NCBI RefSeq assembly: GCF_019039035.1
Contig: NZ_JAHNZT010000002.1
Span: forward strand, 62,001-126,000
Source: Citreicoccus inhibens
Lineage (GTDB): Bacteria > Myxococcota > Myxococcia > Myxococcales > Myxococcaceae
Reading direction: 5' to 3'
DNA: 64,000 nt
In this document: one piece after another, positions 40,950-52,141 of the stretch
How the letters are laid out: every line of letters starts with the position of its first letter
How positions within the stretch are numbered: the stretch's first letter is position 1
Notes under the pieces: model-generated
What the model was told of the DNA's origin: nothing
What the model saw: only the letters and a program-made list of their open reading frames with translations
Databases searched by the model: none
Position numbers and translations under genes: made by a program

Positions 40950-42269
40950 ATGATCGTCCTCATCGCCGTCGCGTTGCTCGCGCAGACGCCCGTGGTGGCC
41001 CCGGTGGAGCCGGGCGTTCCTCCTGGAGCGTCAGAGGCCGCGCGTCCCGAGGCGCCGCCTCCCGTGCTGCCGCCCGCCACCCACGAGCTGTTCCGCAAGA
41101 TTCAAGGGCGGGTCGCGCAGGTGCGCATCATCGAGCGGCGCTCGGGGACGAAGTCGTCCATCGGCTCGGCCTTCTTCGTGAGCGCCCAGGGGCACGCCAT
41201 CACCAACTACCACGTGGTCTCCGACCTGGTGCTCCACCCGGAGGACTACACCGCCGAGTTGGAGCGCGGCGCCGGCACCGTGTTGGTGCGGCTGTTGGAC
41301 GTGGACGTGGTGCACGACCTGGCCCTCATCCAGACGGATGTGCCAGCCCCGGACTTCTTCCCGCTGGATGACCACGAGCCGGCGCAGGGCACGCGCCTGT
41401 TCGCCATGGGCAACCCGCGCGACCTGGGCACCACCATCGTCGAGGGCACGTACAACGGGCTCGTCCAGGATGCGCTGTACGAGCGCATCCACTTCACGGG
41501 CGCCATCAACCCGGGCATGAGCGGCGGGCCCACGCTCACGGGCGAGGGCCGCGTGGTGGGCATCAACGTCTCCACGCTGGGCAATCAGGTCGGGTTCCTG
41601 GTGCCGGTGGCGCATGCGCGCGCGCTGCTGGCCCGCGTGCTTCAAGCTCCGCGAAAGCAGGTGGACGAGTCGTTGCTGCCGTCGGTCCATCAGCAGCTCC
41701 TGGAGAATCAGCAGCGGCTGACGGAGCGACTGCTCGCCTCACCCCTGCCGCAGCAGCCGCTGGATGACTACCGCGTGCCCGGGCGGTGGAGCAGCTTCCT
41801 CAAGTGCTGGGGGGACACGGCCCACGAGCCCGATACGCCCTACACGGTGACGAACTATCAGTGCTCGTCCGAGGAGGACATCTACCTGTCCTCCAATCAC
41901 AGCACGGGCGTGGTGTCCTATCTCCACCAGCACGTGAGCAGCCGGGAGCTGGGCGCGCTGCGCTTCGCGTCGCTGTACAGCTCGCTGTACTCGCAGGACC
42001 CGGACTCCGTCCCCGCCACGCGCGAGGACGTCACCAACTTCCGTTGCCAGTCGGAGTTCGTGGACGTGGGCGGGCTGCCCGTGCGCGCGTCGATGTGCCT
42101 GCGCGCGTACCGGCGCTTCCCGGGCCTCTATGACCTGGTGCTGCGCGCCGCCACGCTCAACGCGAGCACGAGCGGCGTGGACTCCAGTCTCACCCTGGCG
42201 GGCTTCAGCGCGGACAACGCCCGCAAGCTGGCGCGGCGCTACCTGGAGGGCCTCTCGTGGACGAAGTGA
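40950..42269 (+). CDS. HtrA-like (S1C) serine protease with unique C-terminal domain
   Basis: The 439-residue exported protein begins with a short signal segment (MIVLIAVALLAQTP). The trypsin-like domain (60-240) has a complete triad: His88 (TNYHVVSDL), Asp123 (HDLALIQTD) and Ser191 (GMSGGPT). There is no PDZ; instead the last 165 residues form a separate domain with four Cys (FLKCWGD, NYQCSSEED, NFRCQSEF, ASMCLR), likely disulfide-bonded in the periplasm. The 3' end overlaps the FHA membrane protein gene by 13 nt. ATG 40950 gives the only sensible signal peptide. Confidence 0.87.
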   Translation: MIVLIAVALLAQTPVVAPVEPGVPPGASEAARPEAPPPVLPPATHELFRKIQGRVAQVRIIERRSGTKSSIGSAFFVSAQGHAITNYHVVSDLVLHPEDYTAELERGAGTVLVRLLDVDVVHDLALIQTDVPAPDFFPLDDHEPAQGTRLFAMGNPRDLGTTIVEGTYNGLVQDALYERIHFTGAINPGMSGGPTLTGEGRVVGINVSTLGNQVGFLVPVAHARALLARVLQAPRKQVDESLLPSVHQQLLENQQRLTERLLASPLPQQPLDDYRVPGRWSSFLKCWGDTAHEPDTPYTVTNYQCSSEEDIYLSSNHSTGVVSYLHQHVSSRELGALRFASLYSSLYSQDPDSVPATREDVTNFRCQSEFVDVGGLPVRASMCLRAYRRFPGLYDLVLRAATLNASTSGVDSSLTLAGFSADNARKLARRYLEGLSWTK

Positions 42270-43225
42270 TCTTCCTGGAGGTCCTGGAGGGCGACGGTGT
42301 CCAGGCCCGGCACCGGCTGGAGCGCTTCCCCGTCAGCGTGGGGCGCGGCTACGACAACGACATCATCCTGGACGACCCCAAGGTGTCCGCGTCGCACCTG
42401 CGCGTCGAGCGGCGCGAGGACGGCGCGCTGGTGGTGCGCGACCTGGGCAGCCAGAACGGCACCTTCCGCGTGGACCCCTGGGCCCCGCTGGCCGAGGTGG
42501 TGCTGACGCCCGACGCGCGCGTGGCGCTGGGGGACACGGTGCTGCGCTTCCGCCCGCGAAGCCACAAGGTGGAGGACACCGTCATCGCGCGGATGGCCGA
42601 GTCTCCCCGCGAGCGCCTCTTCGAACAGCCTCGTGCCTTCACGGCGACCCTCCTGGTGTTGGTGTTCGCGTGCCTCGTCTCGGGCTACGTCACCAACTAC
42701 CAGCGCACGGACTGGGGCGACCTCCTCACCTCGGGGTTGATTCCGCTGGGCGTGGCGCTGCTCTGGGCGGGCGGTTGGTCGCTGGCGAGCCGCATCTCGC
42801 GCCGGAGCTTCCAGTTCCGCACCCACGCCACCCTCGGGGGGCTGATGTTGTTGGGCGTCACGCTGGTGCCGGCCGCCACCGCGACGCTGGGCTTCAGCCT
42901 GTCGTGGCACTGGGGGCTGGGGTTCCTGACGAAGGTGGCCTACCTGGGCCTGCTGGTGTGGGGGCTGTTCTGGCACCTGCGCTACGTGACGCGCTGGGAG
43001 CCCGTGCGCCTGTTGCGCGTGCTGGTGGTGGGCTCGGGCGTGTTCCTGCTGCTCACGTACATCCCCACGCTGCTCGCCAACGAGGAGTTCAGCCCGGAGT
43101 TGGACTTCTCGCGCTCGATGTTGCCGCCCTCGTTCCGCGTGGCCCGGACCCAGTCCCTGGACGCGTTCTTCCAGGACAGCGCCCAACTGCAGAAGGACGT
43201 GGACTCGCTCGCGAAGGAGGAATGA
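42257..43225 (+). CDS. FHA-domain integral membrane protein
   Basis: A 322-residue protein. The N-terminal FHA domain (20-100) has the full phosphothreonine signature: VGRGYDNDI, SASHLRV and GSQNGTF. Five or so membrane helices follow between residues 130 and 275 (for example TATLLVLVFACLVSGYV and LLRVLVVGSGVFLLLTYIP), and a short tail ends outside the membrane. FHA is on the cytoplasmic side by the usual rule. GTG 42257 lies within the protease gene, so the two genes are translationally linked and probably work together. Confidence 0.85.
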   Translation: MDEVIFLEVLEGDGVQARHRLERFPVSVGRGYDNDIILDDPKVSASHLRVERREDGALVVRDLGSQNGTFRVDPWAPLAEVVLTPDARVALGDTVLRFRPRSHKVEDTVIARMAESPRERLFEQPRAFTATLLVLVFACLVSGYVTNYQRTDWGDLLTSGLIPLGVALLWAGGWSLASRISRRSFQFRTHATLGGLMLLGVTLVPAATATLGFSLSWHWGLGFLTKVAYLGLLVWGLFWHLRYVTRWEPVRLLRVLVVGSGVFLLLTYIPTLLANEEFSPELDFSRSMLPPSFRVARTQSLDAFFQDSAQLQKDVDSLAKEE

Positions 43226-43272
43226 ACGGGGTCGCGTGTGTCGGACGGGTGAGGTAGGACGCGGGGCTGCCC

Positions 43273-44433
43273 ATGTCCGGAGTCCTGCCCGAGCCCTTCA
43301 CGCGCGTCCACGTGACGTTCGAGCTGACCTCCTTTCGCGAGGTGGCGCGCACGCTGCTGGCGCGCGGTGCGCCACCGGAGCGGGTGCTCTTCGTGGAGTC
43401 CCATGAGGGCGCTCGTGGCTTGGCGCACTCGGACCCGGAAAGCATGCGGACGCCTGGGGGGCTCGCGCCGGGCATGGCGCCCGTTGCCGCGGCGAGCGTG
43501 CCTCGGGATTTCCTCGTGCTGGCCGAGGCGGTGGCCTGTCATCGCTCCGCGGAGCGCTGGGGGCTGCTCTATCGCGTCCTCTGGCGACTCACGCGCGGGG
43601 AGCGCGCCGTGCTGGAGCGCTCGGGGGATGGGGATGTGGCGCGCCTGCGAGAGATGGAGCGCGCGGTGGGGCGTGACGCGCAGAGGCTCCTGGAAGGCGC
43701 GCGGTTTCGTCGCGTGTCCTCGGATGAGGGCGAGCGGTTCGTCGCGTGGTTCCGGCCGGCACACCGCATCGCCCGGTACGTGGCTCCGCGCGTCGCGCGG
43801 CGGTTCGCGTTCGCGCGATGGAGTCTCCTCACGCCCGACGCGAGCGCGCACTGGGATGCCGGGCAGCTGCGCTTCGCGGCCGGCGTCGCGGACCCTGGGA
43901 TGCCCGAGCCTCGCGCGCTCGGCCCCGAGGGGCAGATGGTGGGGGCGGGGGACGGCGCGGTTTCGTTGATGCTGGTGCGCGAGCGCTCCGACGTGGCGGA
44001 TGCGAGCGCGGGCCATCCGCTCTTCGGCGCCGAGGCGTCCCTGCTCGACGAGGTGCTTGCTCGGGCGCGGCTGCGGCGCTCGGCGGTGCACCGGGCGTCG
44101 CTGCCCAGGGACGTCGAGGACTCGGAGTGCCGGGCGTGGCTGGAGGCGGAGGTGGCGACGGTGCGGCCTCGGATGGTGGTCGCGCTGGGCGAGGGGGCCG
44201 CGCGCGCGTTCCTGGGGCCGAGCTTCCGCTTCCACCTGGACCGGGGGCGGCTGCTGCGCACGCCGTGGGCAGACGCTTGGATGGCCACGTTCGACCCCGC
44301 GCAGGTGCAGCGGATCGCCGAGCCGCGCGCTCGGGCCGAGGCGCGGATCCACTTCGAGGCGGACCTGCGCTCGGCGGCGGAGTGGGTGAAAGGCCCGGGG
44401 CGCTACATGCCCTTGACGGAGTGGGGCCGGTAG
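43273..44433 (+). CDS. DUF4130 protein fused to an eroded uracil-DNA-glycosylase-like domain
   Basis: The 386-residue protein has the plan of DUF4130-UdgX fusions. The DUF4130 half (1-200) is well kept, with FREVARTLLARGAPPERV, FLVLAEAVACHRSAERWGLLYRVLWRL, GERFVAWFRPAHRI and RFAFARWSLLTPDASAHW. The second half (225-385) keeps the UDG scaffold (CRAWLEAEVATVRPRMVVALGEGAARAFLG, FHLDRGRLLRTPWADAW). However, the catalytic GEQPGDxED is replaced by RERSDVAD, the histidine-bearing insert is absent, and the closing HPS is FDPA. It is thus unlikely to remove uracil. It overlaps the aldo/keto reductase gene tail-to-tail by 31 nt. Confidence 0.82.
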   Translation: MSGVLPEPFTRVHVTFELTSFREVARTLLARGAPPERVLFVESHEGARGLAHSDPESMRTPGGLAPGMAPVAAASVPRDFLVLAEAVACHRSAERWGLLYRVLWRLTRGERAVLERSGDGDVARLREMERAVGRDAQRLLEGARFRRVSSDEGERFVAWFRPAHRIARYVAPRVARRFAFARWSLLTPDASAHWDAGQLRFAAGVADPGMPEPRALGPEGQMVGAGDGAVSLMLVRERSDVADASAGHPLFGAEASLLDEVLARARLRRSAVHRASLPRDVEDSECRAWLEAEVATVRPRMVVALGEGAARAFLGPSFRFHLDRGRLLRTPWADAWMATFDPAQVQRIAEPRARAEARIHFEADLRSAAEWVKGPGRYMPLTEWGR

Positions 44434-45383
44434 GGCGCCTCCAGCATCTGGACCTCCGCGGGCTCCAGCTTGAGGTCCACCGCGCGCGCGGCGTCCTCCA
44501 GGTGCGTGAGCTTGGTCGCGCCGATGATGGGCGCCGTCACCACCGGCTTGGACAACAGCCACGCGAGAGACACCTGGGCGGACGGAACCCCGCGCGTCTC
44601 CGCCACCTGCCGCACCGCCTCCACCACGTCCCAGTCGCCGGGGTGATCGTAGAGGATGGGGGAGAGTGAGTCAGTGCCCGCGCGCTTGGTGGACTCTCGG
44701 TCATCCAGGGACTTTCGCGAGCCCGCCAGCAGCCCCCGCGCCAGCGGAGACCAGGGGATGACGCCCACGCCCTCGGCCTCGCAGAGGGGGAGCATCTCGC
44801 GCTCCTCCTCGCGGTAGACGAGGTTGTAGTGGTTCTGCATGGAGACGAAGCGACTCCAGCCACGGCGCTCGGAGACGCCGAGCGCGCGCGCGAACTGCCA
44901 CGCGAACGCGGTGCTCGCGCCGATGTAGCGGACCTTGCCCTGCTGCACGAGCAGCTCCAGGGCGGCGAGCGTCTCCTCCACCGGCGTCATCGGATCCATG
45001 CGGTGGAGCTGGTACAGGTCGATGGTGTCCACGCCGAGCCGCTTGAGGCTCGCCTCGCACGCCTGGACCACGTGCTTGCGCGACAGGCCGCGCATGTTCT
45101 GGCCATCCCCGGTGGGGAAGAAGACCTTGGTGGCCACGACCACTTCTTCCATGCGCGCGTAGCGGCGCAGCGCGCGGCCGGTGATCTCCTCGCTGACGCC
45201 CAGCGAGTACATGTTCGCGGTGTCGAAGAAGTTGATGCCCAGCTCCACGGCGCGGCGGAAGAACGGCTGGGAGGACTCCTCGTCCAGCACCCAGGGGCGC
45301 CACTTGGGCGTGCCGTAGCTCATGCACCCCAGGCAGAGGCGAGACACCCGCAGGCCCGTGCGGCCCAGGTTCACGTACTTCAT
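44403..45383 (-). CDS. Aldo/keto reductase
   Basis: A 326-residue NADPH-dependent oxidoreductase of the AKR superfamily (TIM barrel). The catalytic tetrad is present: Asp and Tyr in FFDTANMYSLG, Lys in VVATKVF and His in LYQLHRMD. The C-terminal NADP-binding segment is APIIGATKLTHLEDA. It resembles the YajO/PhrL-like subgroup, which acts on small aldehydes or ketones. ATG 45383 has AAGGAG 6 nt upstream. Two perfect 19-bp repeats lie 30 bp upstream of the start and may be an operator. Physiological substrate unknown. Confidence 0.9.
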   Translation of the reverse strand: MKYVNLGRTGLRVSRLCLGCMSYGTPKWRPWVLDEESSQPFFRRAVELGINFFDTANMYSLGVSEEITGRALRRYARMEEVVVATKVFFPTGDGQNMRGLSRKHVVQACEASLKRLGVDTIDLYQLHRMDPMTPVEETLAALELLVQQGKVRYIGASTAFAWQFARALGVSERRGWSRFVSMQNHYNLVYREEEREMLPLCEAEGVGVIPWSPLARGLLAGSRKSLDDRESTKRAGTDSLSPILYDHPGDWDVVEAVRQVAETRGVPSAQVSLAWLLSKPVVTAPIIGATKLTHLEDAARAVDLKLEPAEVQMLEAPYRPHSVKGM

Positions 45384-45412
45384 CGGTGCGCTCCTTTCGC
45401 GCGTCACGCGCT

Positions 45413-45451
45413 GCATCTTCGTGGGTCGCGCGGCATCTTCGTGGGTCGCGC
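45413..45451. repeat. Tandem 19-bp repeat upstream of the aldo/keto reductase gene
   Basis: GCATCTTCGTGGGTCGCGC occurs at 45413-45431 and again at 45433-45451 (20-bp period). A third, degenerate copy (core ACTTTCGTCGGACG) is visible near 45469-45482. A period of about two helical turns, directly upstream of a gene, suggests cooperative binding of a regulator. Confidence 0.6.
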
Positions 45452-45498
45452 CCGGTCCGCCCAGCGCGACTTTCGTCGGACGTGGCCGAAAAGACGAC

Positions 45499-45527
45499 GG
45501 GCAGGCCCCCAAGGAGGGAGCCTGCCC
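45499..45527 (-). terminator. Intrinsic terminator of bsgA
   Basis: GGGCAGGC (45499-45506) pairs perfectly with GCCTGCCC (45520-45527), with inner CCC/GGG pairs. Read leftward, the hairpin is followed by CGTCGTCTTTT, giving a T-run. It is 28 bp past the bsgA stop codon, exactly where a terminator is expected. Confidence 0.85.
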
Positions 45528-45554
45528 GCGTGACATCCGAGAGGACCGCTGGAA

Positions 45555-48047
<2,493 letters not shown>

Positions 48048-48302
48048 GAAGTTCGGCCTCTTCCTTCTTGATCCCGGTCAGCAAGCAACCGAGCCGGTGA
48101 ACCATCTGTCGTTTTTCTGCGGCAGATGAAGCAAGGTAACAACCAAAACGGATGTGGCAAACGCGGTGTGCGTTTTTTCCGTGCCTCGTCGGATGCGCGA
48201 CGCTCCTCTCGCGTCTCGCGTCCAGGAGCGGGGTGGGGCATGCTCGCCCCCTCTGTCCGAGGCGGTGCGTCGCTGGTGCGCGCCGCGTGCAGGAGGCCCC
48301 CC
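48048..48302. other. Divergent promoter region of bsgA and the VWA lipoprotein gene
   Basis: This 255-bp gap is unusually A+T-rich for the window around 48110-48175. Read leftward, TTGCCA and TACCTT lie 16 bp apart in that stretch and could form the bsgA promoter. The short ACGC/GCGT stem followed by TTTTTT at 48160-48178 is probably only part of the A+T-rich region, since nothing on the plus strand needs terminating there. Confidence 0.4.
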
Positions 48303-49520
48303 GTGACGCGCCATTCCCGAGCCCCCCTCGTCCTGTTGTCCGCCCTGCTGGCGGCGGCCTGTCATTCTCCCGTGGATGACCCGGGCTCCACCGTGCCCGG
48401 GACCTGTCAGTCCGCCCCGCCGCTCATCGCGCCGCAGAAGACGGACATCCTCTTCGTCATCGACAACTCCGGCTCCATGGCCGAGGAGCAGGCGGGCATC
48501 GCCACGGAGCTGCCCGCCTTCCTGGAGGCCATCAAGGAGGGCAGCGGGGTGGCGCAGGACTTTCGCGTGGGGGTCATCACGACGTCGGTGTATCAGCGGC
48601 ACATCCTGAAGTCGGGCCAGGACGTCGTTCGTCAGTACCCGGATCAATCCGGCCGGCTCCAGGCAGTCCCGGACGCGGCCGGGAACCCCACGGACGAGCG
48701 GTTCATCGACGGCACGGACAGCTTCGTCGTGGAGAAGTTCCGTCGGCTGGTGAAGCAGGGCACGGAGGGCAGTGGCCAGGAGACTCCCTTCGAGGCGGTG
48801 CGCCTGGCCGTCTCCAGCCCGCTGAGCACCACGTCCATCGCCCAGGGGGGCAACGGAGGCTTCCTCCGGGATGGCGCGCGCCTGCTGGTGGTGGTGGTGA
48901 CGGACGAGGAGGACTGCAGCTCCACGGTGCGGCCGCCGCCGGTGGCGCTGCGCGACGACGCCTCGCGGGACTTCTGTCACGAGCAGGAGAACCTGCTGAC
49001 GTCGGTGGAGGACTACTACGCCATCTTCCAGGGCCTGCATGATGGGACGGGCGCCTCGCGCGAGGTGCTCTGGGCCACCATCGGGCCGGTGGCGCTGAGC
49101 GACAAGCGGGCGGAGTTGGTGCAGGACAGCACGCCGCAGGGACCTGTCGTGCGCAACGCGGATTGCCCGACGTCCTATGGCCCCGGGTATCGCCAGCGCG
49201 CCATGGCGGAGAAGTTCGACCGCAAGCTGGTGAACCTGGATTCCATCTGCAAGAGCAACTACCGGGACACGCTCATCGGCATCGCGGCGCTGGCCACGGT
49301 GGGGCAGAGCCTTGACGTGATGAACCTGCCGGACGCGCGGCTGGCCCGCGTGGAGCTGACGCGGGAGGATGGCTCGGTGCAGGTGTGCTCGGTGGCCGGA
49401 GGCGAGCTGAGATACGAGCCGTCGGGCGAGGGGCGCCCGGCGCGGCTGTACTTCCTGGGTGGGTGTCTGCGTCGCGTGGGCGATACCCGGGTGGATGTGA
49501 AGCTGCTCTGCGCGGGGTAG
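48303..49520 (+). CDS. VWA-domain lipoprotein
   Basis: A 405-residue predicted lipoprotein: a signal ends in LLAAAC, and the start GTG 48303 has AGGAGG 6 nt upstream. A von Willebrand factor A domain runs from about residue 48 to 300, with the metal-ion (MIDAS) motif DNSGSM after IDILFVI-type strand DILFVI and a later strand LLVVVVTDEEDCS. Several Cys pairs suggest disulfides outside the cytoplasm. VWA proteins usually mediate Mg-dependent protein contacts; partner unknown. Similar lipoproteins are numerous in myxobacteria. Confidence 0.82.
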   Translation: MTRHSRAPLVLLSALLAAACHSPVDDPGSTVPGTCQSAPPLIAPQKTDILFVIDNSGSMAEEQAGIATELPAFLEAIKEGSGVAQDFRVGVITTSVYQRHILKSGQDVVRQYPDQSGRLQAVPDAAGNPTDERFIDGTDSFVVEKFRRLVKQGTEGSGQETPFEAVRLAVSSPLSTTSIAQGGNGGFLRDGARLLVVVVTDEEDCSSTVRPPPVALRDDASRDFCHEQENLLTSVEDYYAIFQGLHDGTGASREVLWATIGPVALSDKRAELVQDSTPQGPVVRNADCPTSYGPGYRQRAMAEKFDRKLVNLDSICKSNYRDTLIGIAALATVGQSLDVMNLPDARLARVELTREDGSVQVCSVAGGELRYEPSGEGRPARLYFLGGCLRRVGDTRVDVKLLCAG

Positions 49521-49612
49521 CTCGCGCGCGTTTTCGTCGCCAGACCTGACACGTCATCCGCTGCTTCCCACCTCCTGTGTCCACAGCGGTGGGTGTCAGA
49601 CCTCCTAGCATA

Positions 49613-49628
49613 CTGAACGACCGTCCAG
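49613..49628 (-). promoter_or_regulatory. LexA-type SOS box upstream of imuA
   Basis: On the minus strand the site reads CTGGACGGTCGTTCAG, an almost perfect palindrome (CTGGACG-GT-CGTTCAG, one mismatch). It agrees with the published myxobacterial LexA consensus CTRHAMRYBYGTTCAGS at 14 of 17 positions, including all of GTTCAG. It lies 33 bp before the imuA start codon, where a repressor would block transcription. Confidence 0.7.
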
Positions 49629-49661
49629 CCGAGGGGCTGGCGGACGTGTGCGGGAGGCGAG

Positions 49662-50543
49662 ATGAGCGCGGCGGTGGATCAGCAGGCGGCGAGCGAGGAG
49701 CCGATGACCTCGGCGCCAGGCTCGGTGGTGGAGCAGCTCCGCGAGCGCATCCGGAGGCTCCAGGCGGCGCCGCGTCAGTACCTGGCGGTGCTGCGCACGG
49801 GCGTGGCCGCGGTGGACGCGCTGCTGCCCGCGGGAGGCTTTCCCCTGGGGCAGGCCGTGGAGCTGTGCGGCGAGGCGGCCTCGGGGCGCACCAGCCTGGC
49901 CCTGCGCGCGGTGGCGGCGGCGCACCGGGAGCAGCGGCTGTGCGCGTGGGTGGATGGCCCGAAGGAGATCTATCCGCCCGCGGCGGCGGCGCTGGGCGTG
50001 GACCTGGAGCGCCTCCTGGTGGTGCGGCCTCCGCTCCCGGAGCAGCGCGTGTGGGCCGCGGTGCAGTTGGCTCGCAGTGGTGCCTTCGCGTGCGTGGTGT
50101 TGGACCTGACGCGCGGCGTGGGCGCGGCGGGGCGGCCCACGCGGCTGTCTTTGCCGGAGACGCGCAAGTTGGCGGACGCGGCGGGGCGCGGCGGAGGGTT
50201 GTTGCTGCTCACCACGCCGGACGCGCCCGCGGATGGGATGACGCGGCTGCGGCTGGAGGCCCGGGGCGTGGAGGGCTGGTCCGTGGAGCTGGTGCGCAGT
50301 CGGCAGGGCGGCACGGGCAGCCGGGTGGTTCGCCCCTGGAGTGAGCTGTACCCGGAGCTGGGGCTGGACGGCGGCGGGCACCTGCTGGACGTCGCGGCGG
50401 GCGCCGCGGACGCCACGGCGGACTTCCAGCGAGCGCAGCGGAGCGCCCTGCGCAACGGCGCTGGCGTCCAAGGTCAGGCGCGGCCCGTGCGCGTGCCCGC
50501 GATGTCGCGTGCCGAGGGGGCGCGCGAGGCGAGGCGGTGCTGA
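49662..50543 (+). CDS. imuA: ImuA, RecA-like mutagenesis-cassette protein
   Basis: A 293-residue RecA/SulA-like protein of the damage-inducible translesion cassette. The region FPLGQAVELCGEAASGRTSLALRA is a P-loop in which the usual Lys is replaced by Arg (GEAASGRTS), so ATP use may be lost; such ImuA proteins are thought to modulate RecA. A later ACVVLDLTRG strand corresponds to Walker B. The gene starts at ATG 49662 with GGGAGG 4 nt upstream, is preceded by a LexA-like box and followed by imuB after 3 bp. The identification rests mainly on this pairing. Confidence 0.85.
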   Translation: MSAAVDQQAASEEPMTSAPGSVVEQLRERIRRLQAAPRQYLAVLRTGVAAVDALLPAGGFPLGQAVELCGEAASGRTSLALRAVAAAHREQRLCAWVDGPKEIYPPAAAALGVDLERLLVVRPPLPEQRVWAAVQLARSGAFACVVLDLTRGVGAAGRPTRLSLPETRKLADAAGRGGGLLLLTTPDAPADGMTRLRLEARGVEGWSVELVRSRQGGTGSRVVRPWSELYPELGLDGGGHLLDVAAGAADATADFQRAQRSALRNGAGVQGQARPVRVPAMSRAEGAREARRC

Positions 50544-50546
50544 TCC

Positions 50547-52058
50547 ATGCGGCGAGGCTATCTGCACCTCGTGCGCTTCCCCGTACAGCGCAAGGTGGTC
50601 GAGTCGCCGGAGCTGGCGGGGCGGCCCTTCGTGCTCGTGGAGGAGGCGCGTGGCCAGCGCCGCGTGGCGTTCGCGTCCACGAGCGCGCTGCGGGCCGGCG
50701 CGCGGCCCGGGCTGACGCTGACGGCGGCGTGCGCCTTGGAGCCCGCGCTGGGGAACTTTCCCTATCGGCCGGAGGCGGAGACCGCCGCGCTCGCCGCGCT
50801 GGGGGAGGCGCTGCTGGGCCTGTCTCCGGGCTTCCAGCTCAGCGCGCCGGAGGGACTCTGGTTCGACGCGAGCGCGGCGCACCTGGTGGGTGGAGAGGAG
50901 GCCCTGGGAAGCCGGGTGCTGGAGGTCTGCGCCGAGCAGGGCTACCGCGGGCACGTGGCGGTGGCCTCGGAGTCCTTCACCGCACGGGCGCTGGCTCGGC
51001 ACGGGGCGCGGCGCGTGGAGGTCGTGGCCGAGGGCCAGAGCGGTCGGGCGCTCTCGCCGCTGTCGCTGTCCGCCCTGGAGTCTCGCGAGGCCGAGGCGTT
51101 CTCGGCGCTCGGGTTGTCCACGCTGGGGCAGGTGGCGGCGTTGCCTCCCGCGGCGGTGACGGCGCGGGGAGGCGCGGCGGGCGCGCGCATCCAGGCGCGC
51201 TGCCGAGGCGCGGATGACACGCCCTTCGTGCCCGCCGTGTTGGAGGAGGTCCTGGAGGAGCGGGTGGTGCTGGACGGGCCCGTCGAGTCCTTCGAGCCGC
51301 TCCAGTTCGCGCTGAAGACGCTGTTGGATCGCCTGGGCGCGCGGCTGTCCGGCCGAGGCTGGGCGGCGGTGAAGCTCACCTTCCTGCTCAAGCTGGATCC
51401 CTCCGGGTGTCTGGAGTTGCCGCTGACGCTGGCGCGCCCCACGGCCCGCGCGAAGCTCCTGTTGGACCTGGCCCGGCACCGGCTGAGCGAGCTGCGCGTG
51501 GAACACCCCGTGGTGGAGGTGGCCGCGCGGGTGGATGAGCACGGGGAGGACTCGGGCCAGCAGCTCTCGCTGGGCGAGGTGCCGGAGGGGGACGCGGCGC
51601 TGGAGGTGGTGTTGTCCCGGCTGGTGACCACGCTGGGGGACGAGTCGCTGTTCTCCTCGGCGCTGGAGGCGGCGTTCCGGCCCGAGGCCGCGCACCTGCC
51701 TCGGCGCTTCCAACCTCCGGAGGCCCGGCGGGGCCTGGGGATGGACCTGGGGCGGCCCGTGGAGTCCGCGCTCGGGCGGGACCCGGTGGCGTGGGAGCGC
51801 CCCCCTCGGCTGCTGGCCCAGCCCGCCTGTCTGGAGGCAGAGCTGTCGTCCTCCGGCGGGATGCAGGCCGCGTGGCTGAACGGGCGTCGTCACGGGGTGA
51901 CGATGATGGAGGGACCGGAGCGGCTGGACGGTGAGTGGTGGTCCGAGGCGGCTTTTTCGCGCGACTACTATCGCGTGTTCTTCGAGGGGCTGGGGCCCGC
52001 GTGGGTGTTCCGCGACGCGCGCGACGGCCGCTACTACCTGCAAGGGCTGTTCGACTGA
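50547..52058 (+). CDS. imuB: ImuB, catalytically inactive Y-family polymerase homologue
   Basis: A 503-residue relative of Y-family DNA polymerases that acts as a hub linking ImuA and DnaE2 to the beta clamp. The polymerase acidic residues are missing: the segment MRRGYLHLVRFP replaces the DxD-type strand. It keeps the little-finger-type region and a clamp-binding motif candidate QQLSLG near residue 351. The C-terminal ImuB signature is clear: AAWLNGRRHGVTMMEGPERL, then GEWWSEAAFSRDYYRVFFEG and a final YYLQGLFD. No dnaE2 follows, so the polymerase must be encoded elsewhere. Confidence 0.9.
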   Translation: MRRGYLHLVRFPVQRKVVESPELAGRPFVLVEEARGQRRVAFASTSALRAGARPGLTLTAACALEPALGNFPYRPEAETAALAALGEALLGLSPGFQLSAPEGLWFDASAAHLVGGEEALGSRVLEVCAEQGYRGHVAVASESFTARALARHGARRVEVVAEGQSGRALSPLSLSALESREAEAFSALGLSTLGQVAALPPAAVTARGGAAGARIQARCRGADDTPFVPAVLEEVLEERVVLDGPVESFEPLQFALKTLLDRLGARLSGRGWAAVKLTFLLKLDPSGCLELPLTLARPTARAKLLLDLARHRLSELRVEHPVVEVAARVDEHGEDSGQQLSLGEVPEGDAALEVVLSRLVTTLGDESLFSSALEAAFRPEAAHLPRRFQPPEARRGLGMDLGRPVESALGRDPVAWERPPRLLAQPACLEAELSSSGGMQAAWLNGRRHGVTMMEGPERLDGEWWSEAAFSRDYYRVFFEGLGPAWVFRDARDGRYYLQGLFD

Positions 52059-52141
52059 GCGGGGGACACGCTGTGTCTGGCCTCGCGCAGTCGCGTCACA
52101 TGTCGGTGGAGGGCGGCCGCGAGGTGGCCTAGCTTCGGGGC

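Noticed and set aside
48158-48178. Possible intrinsic terminator (ACGC/GCGT stem plus T6)
   Set aside because: It lies in a divergent promoter region with no plus-strand gene ending there; more likely part of an A+T-rich promoter segment.
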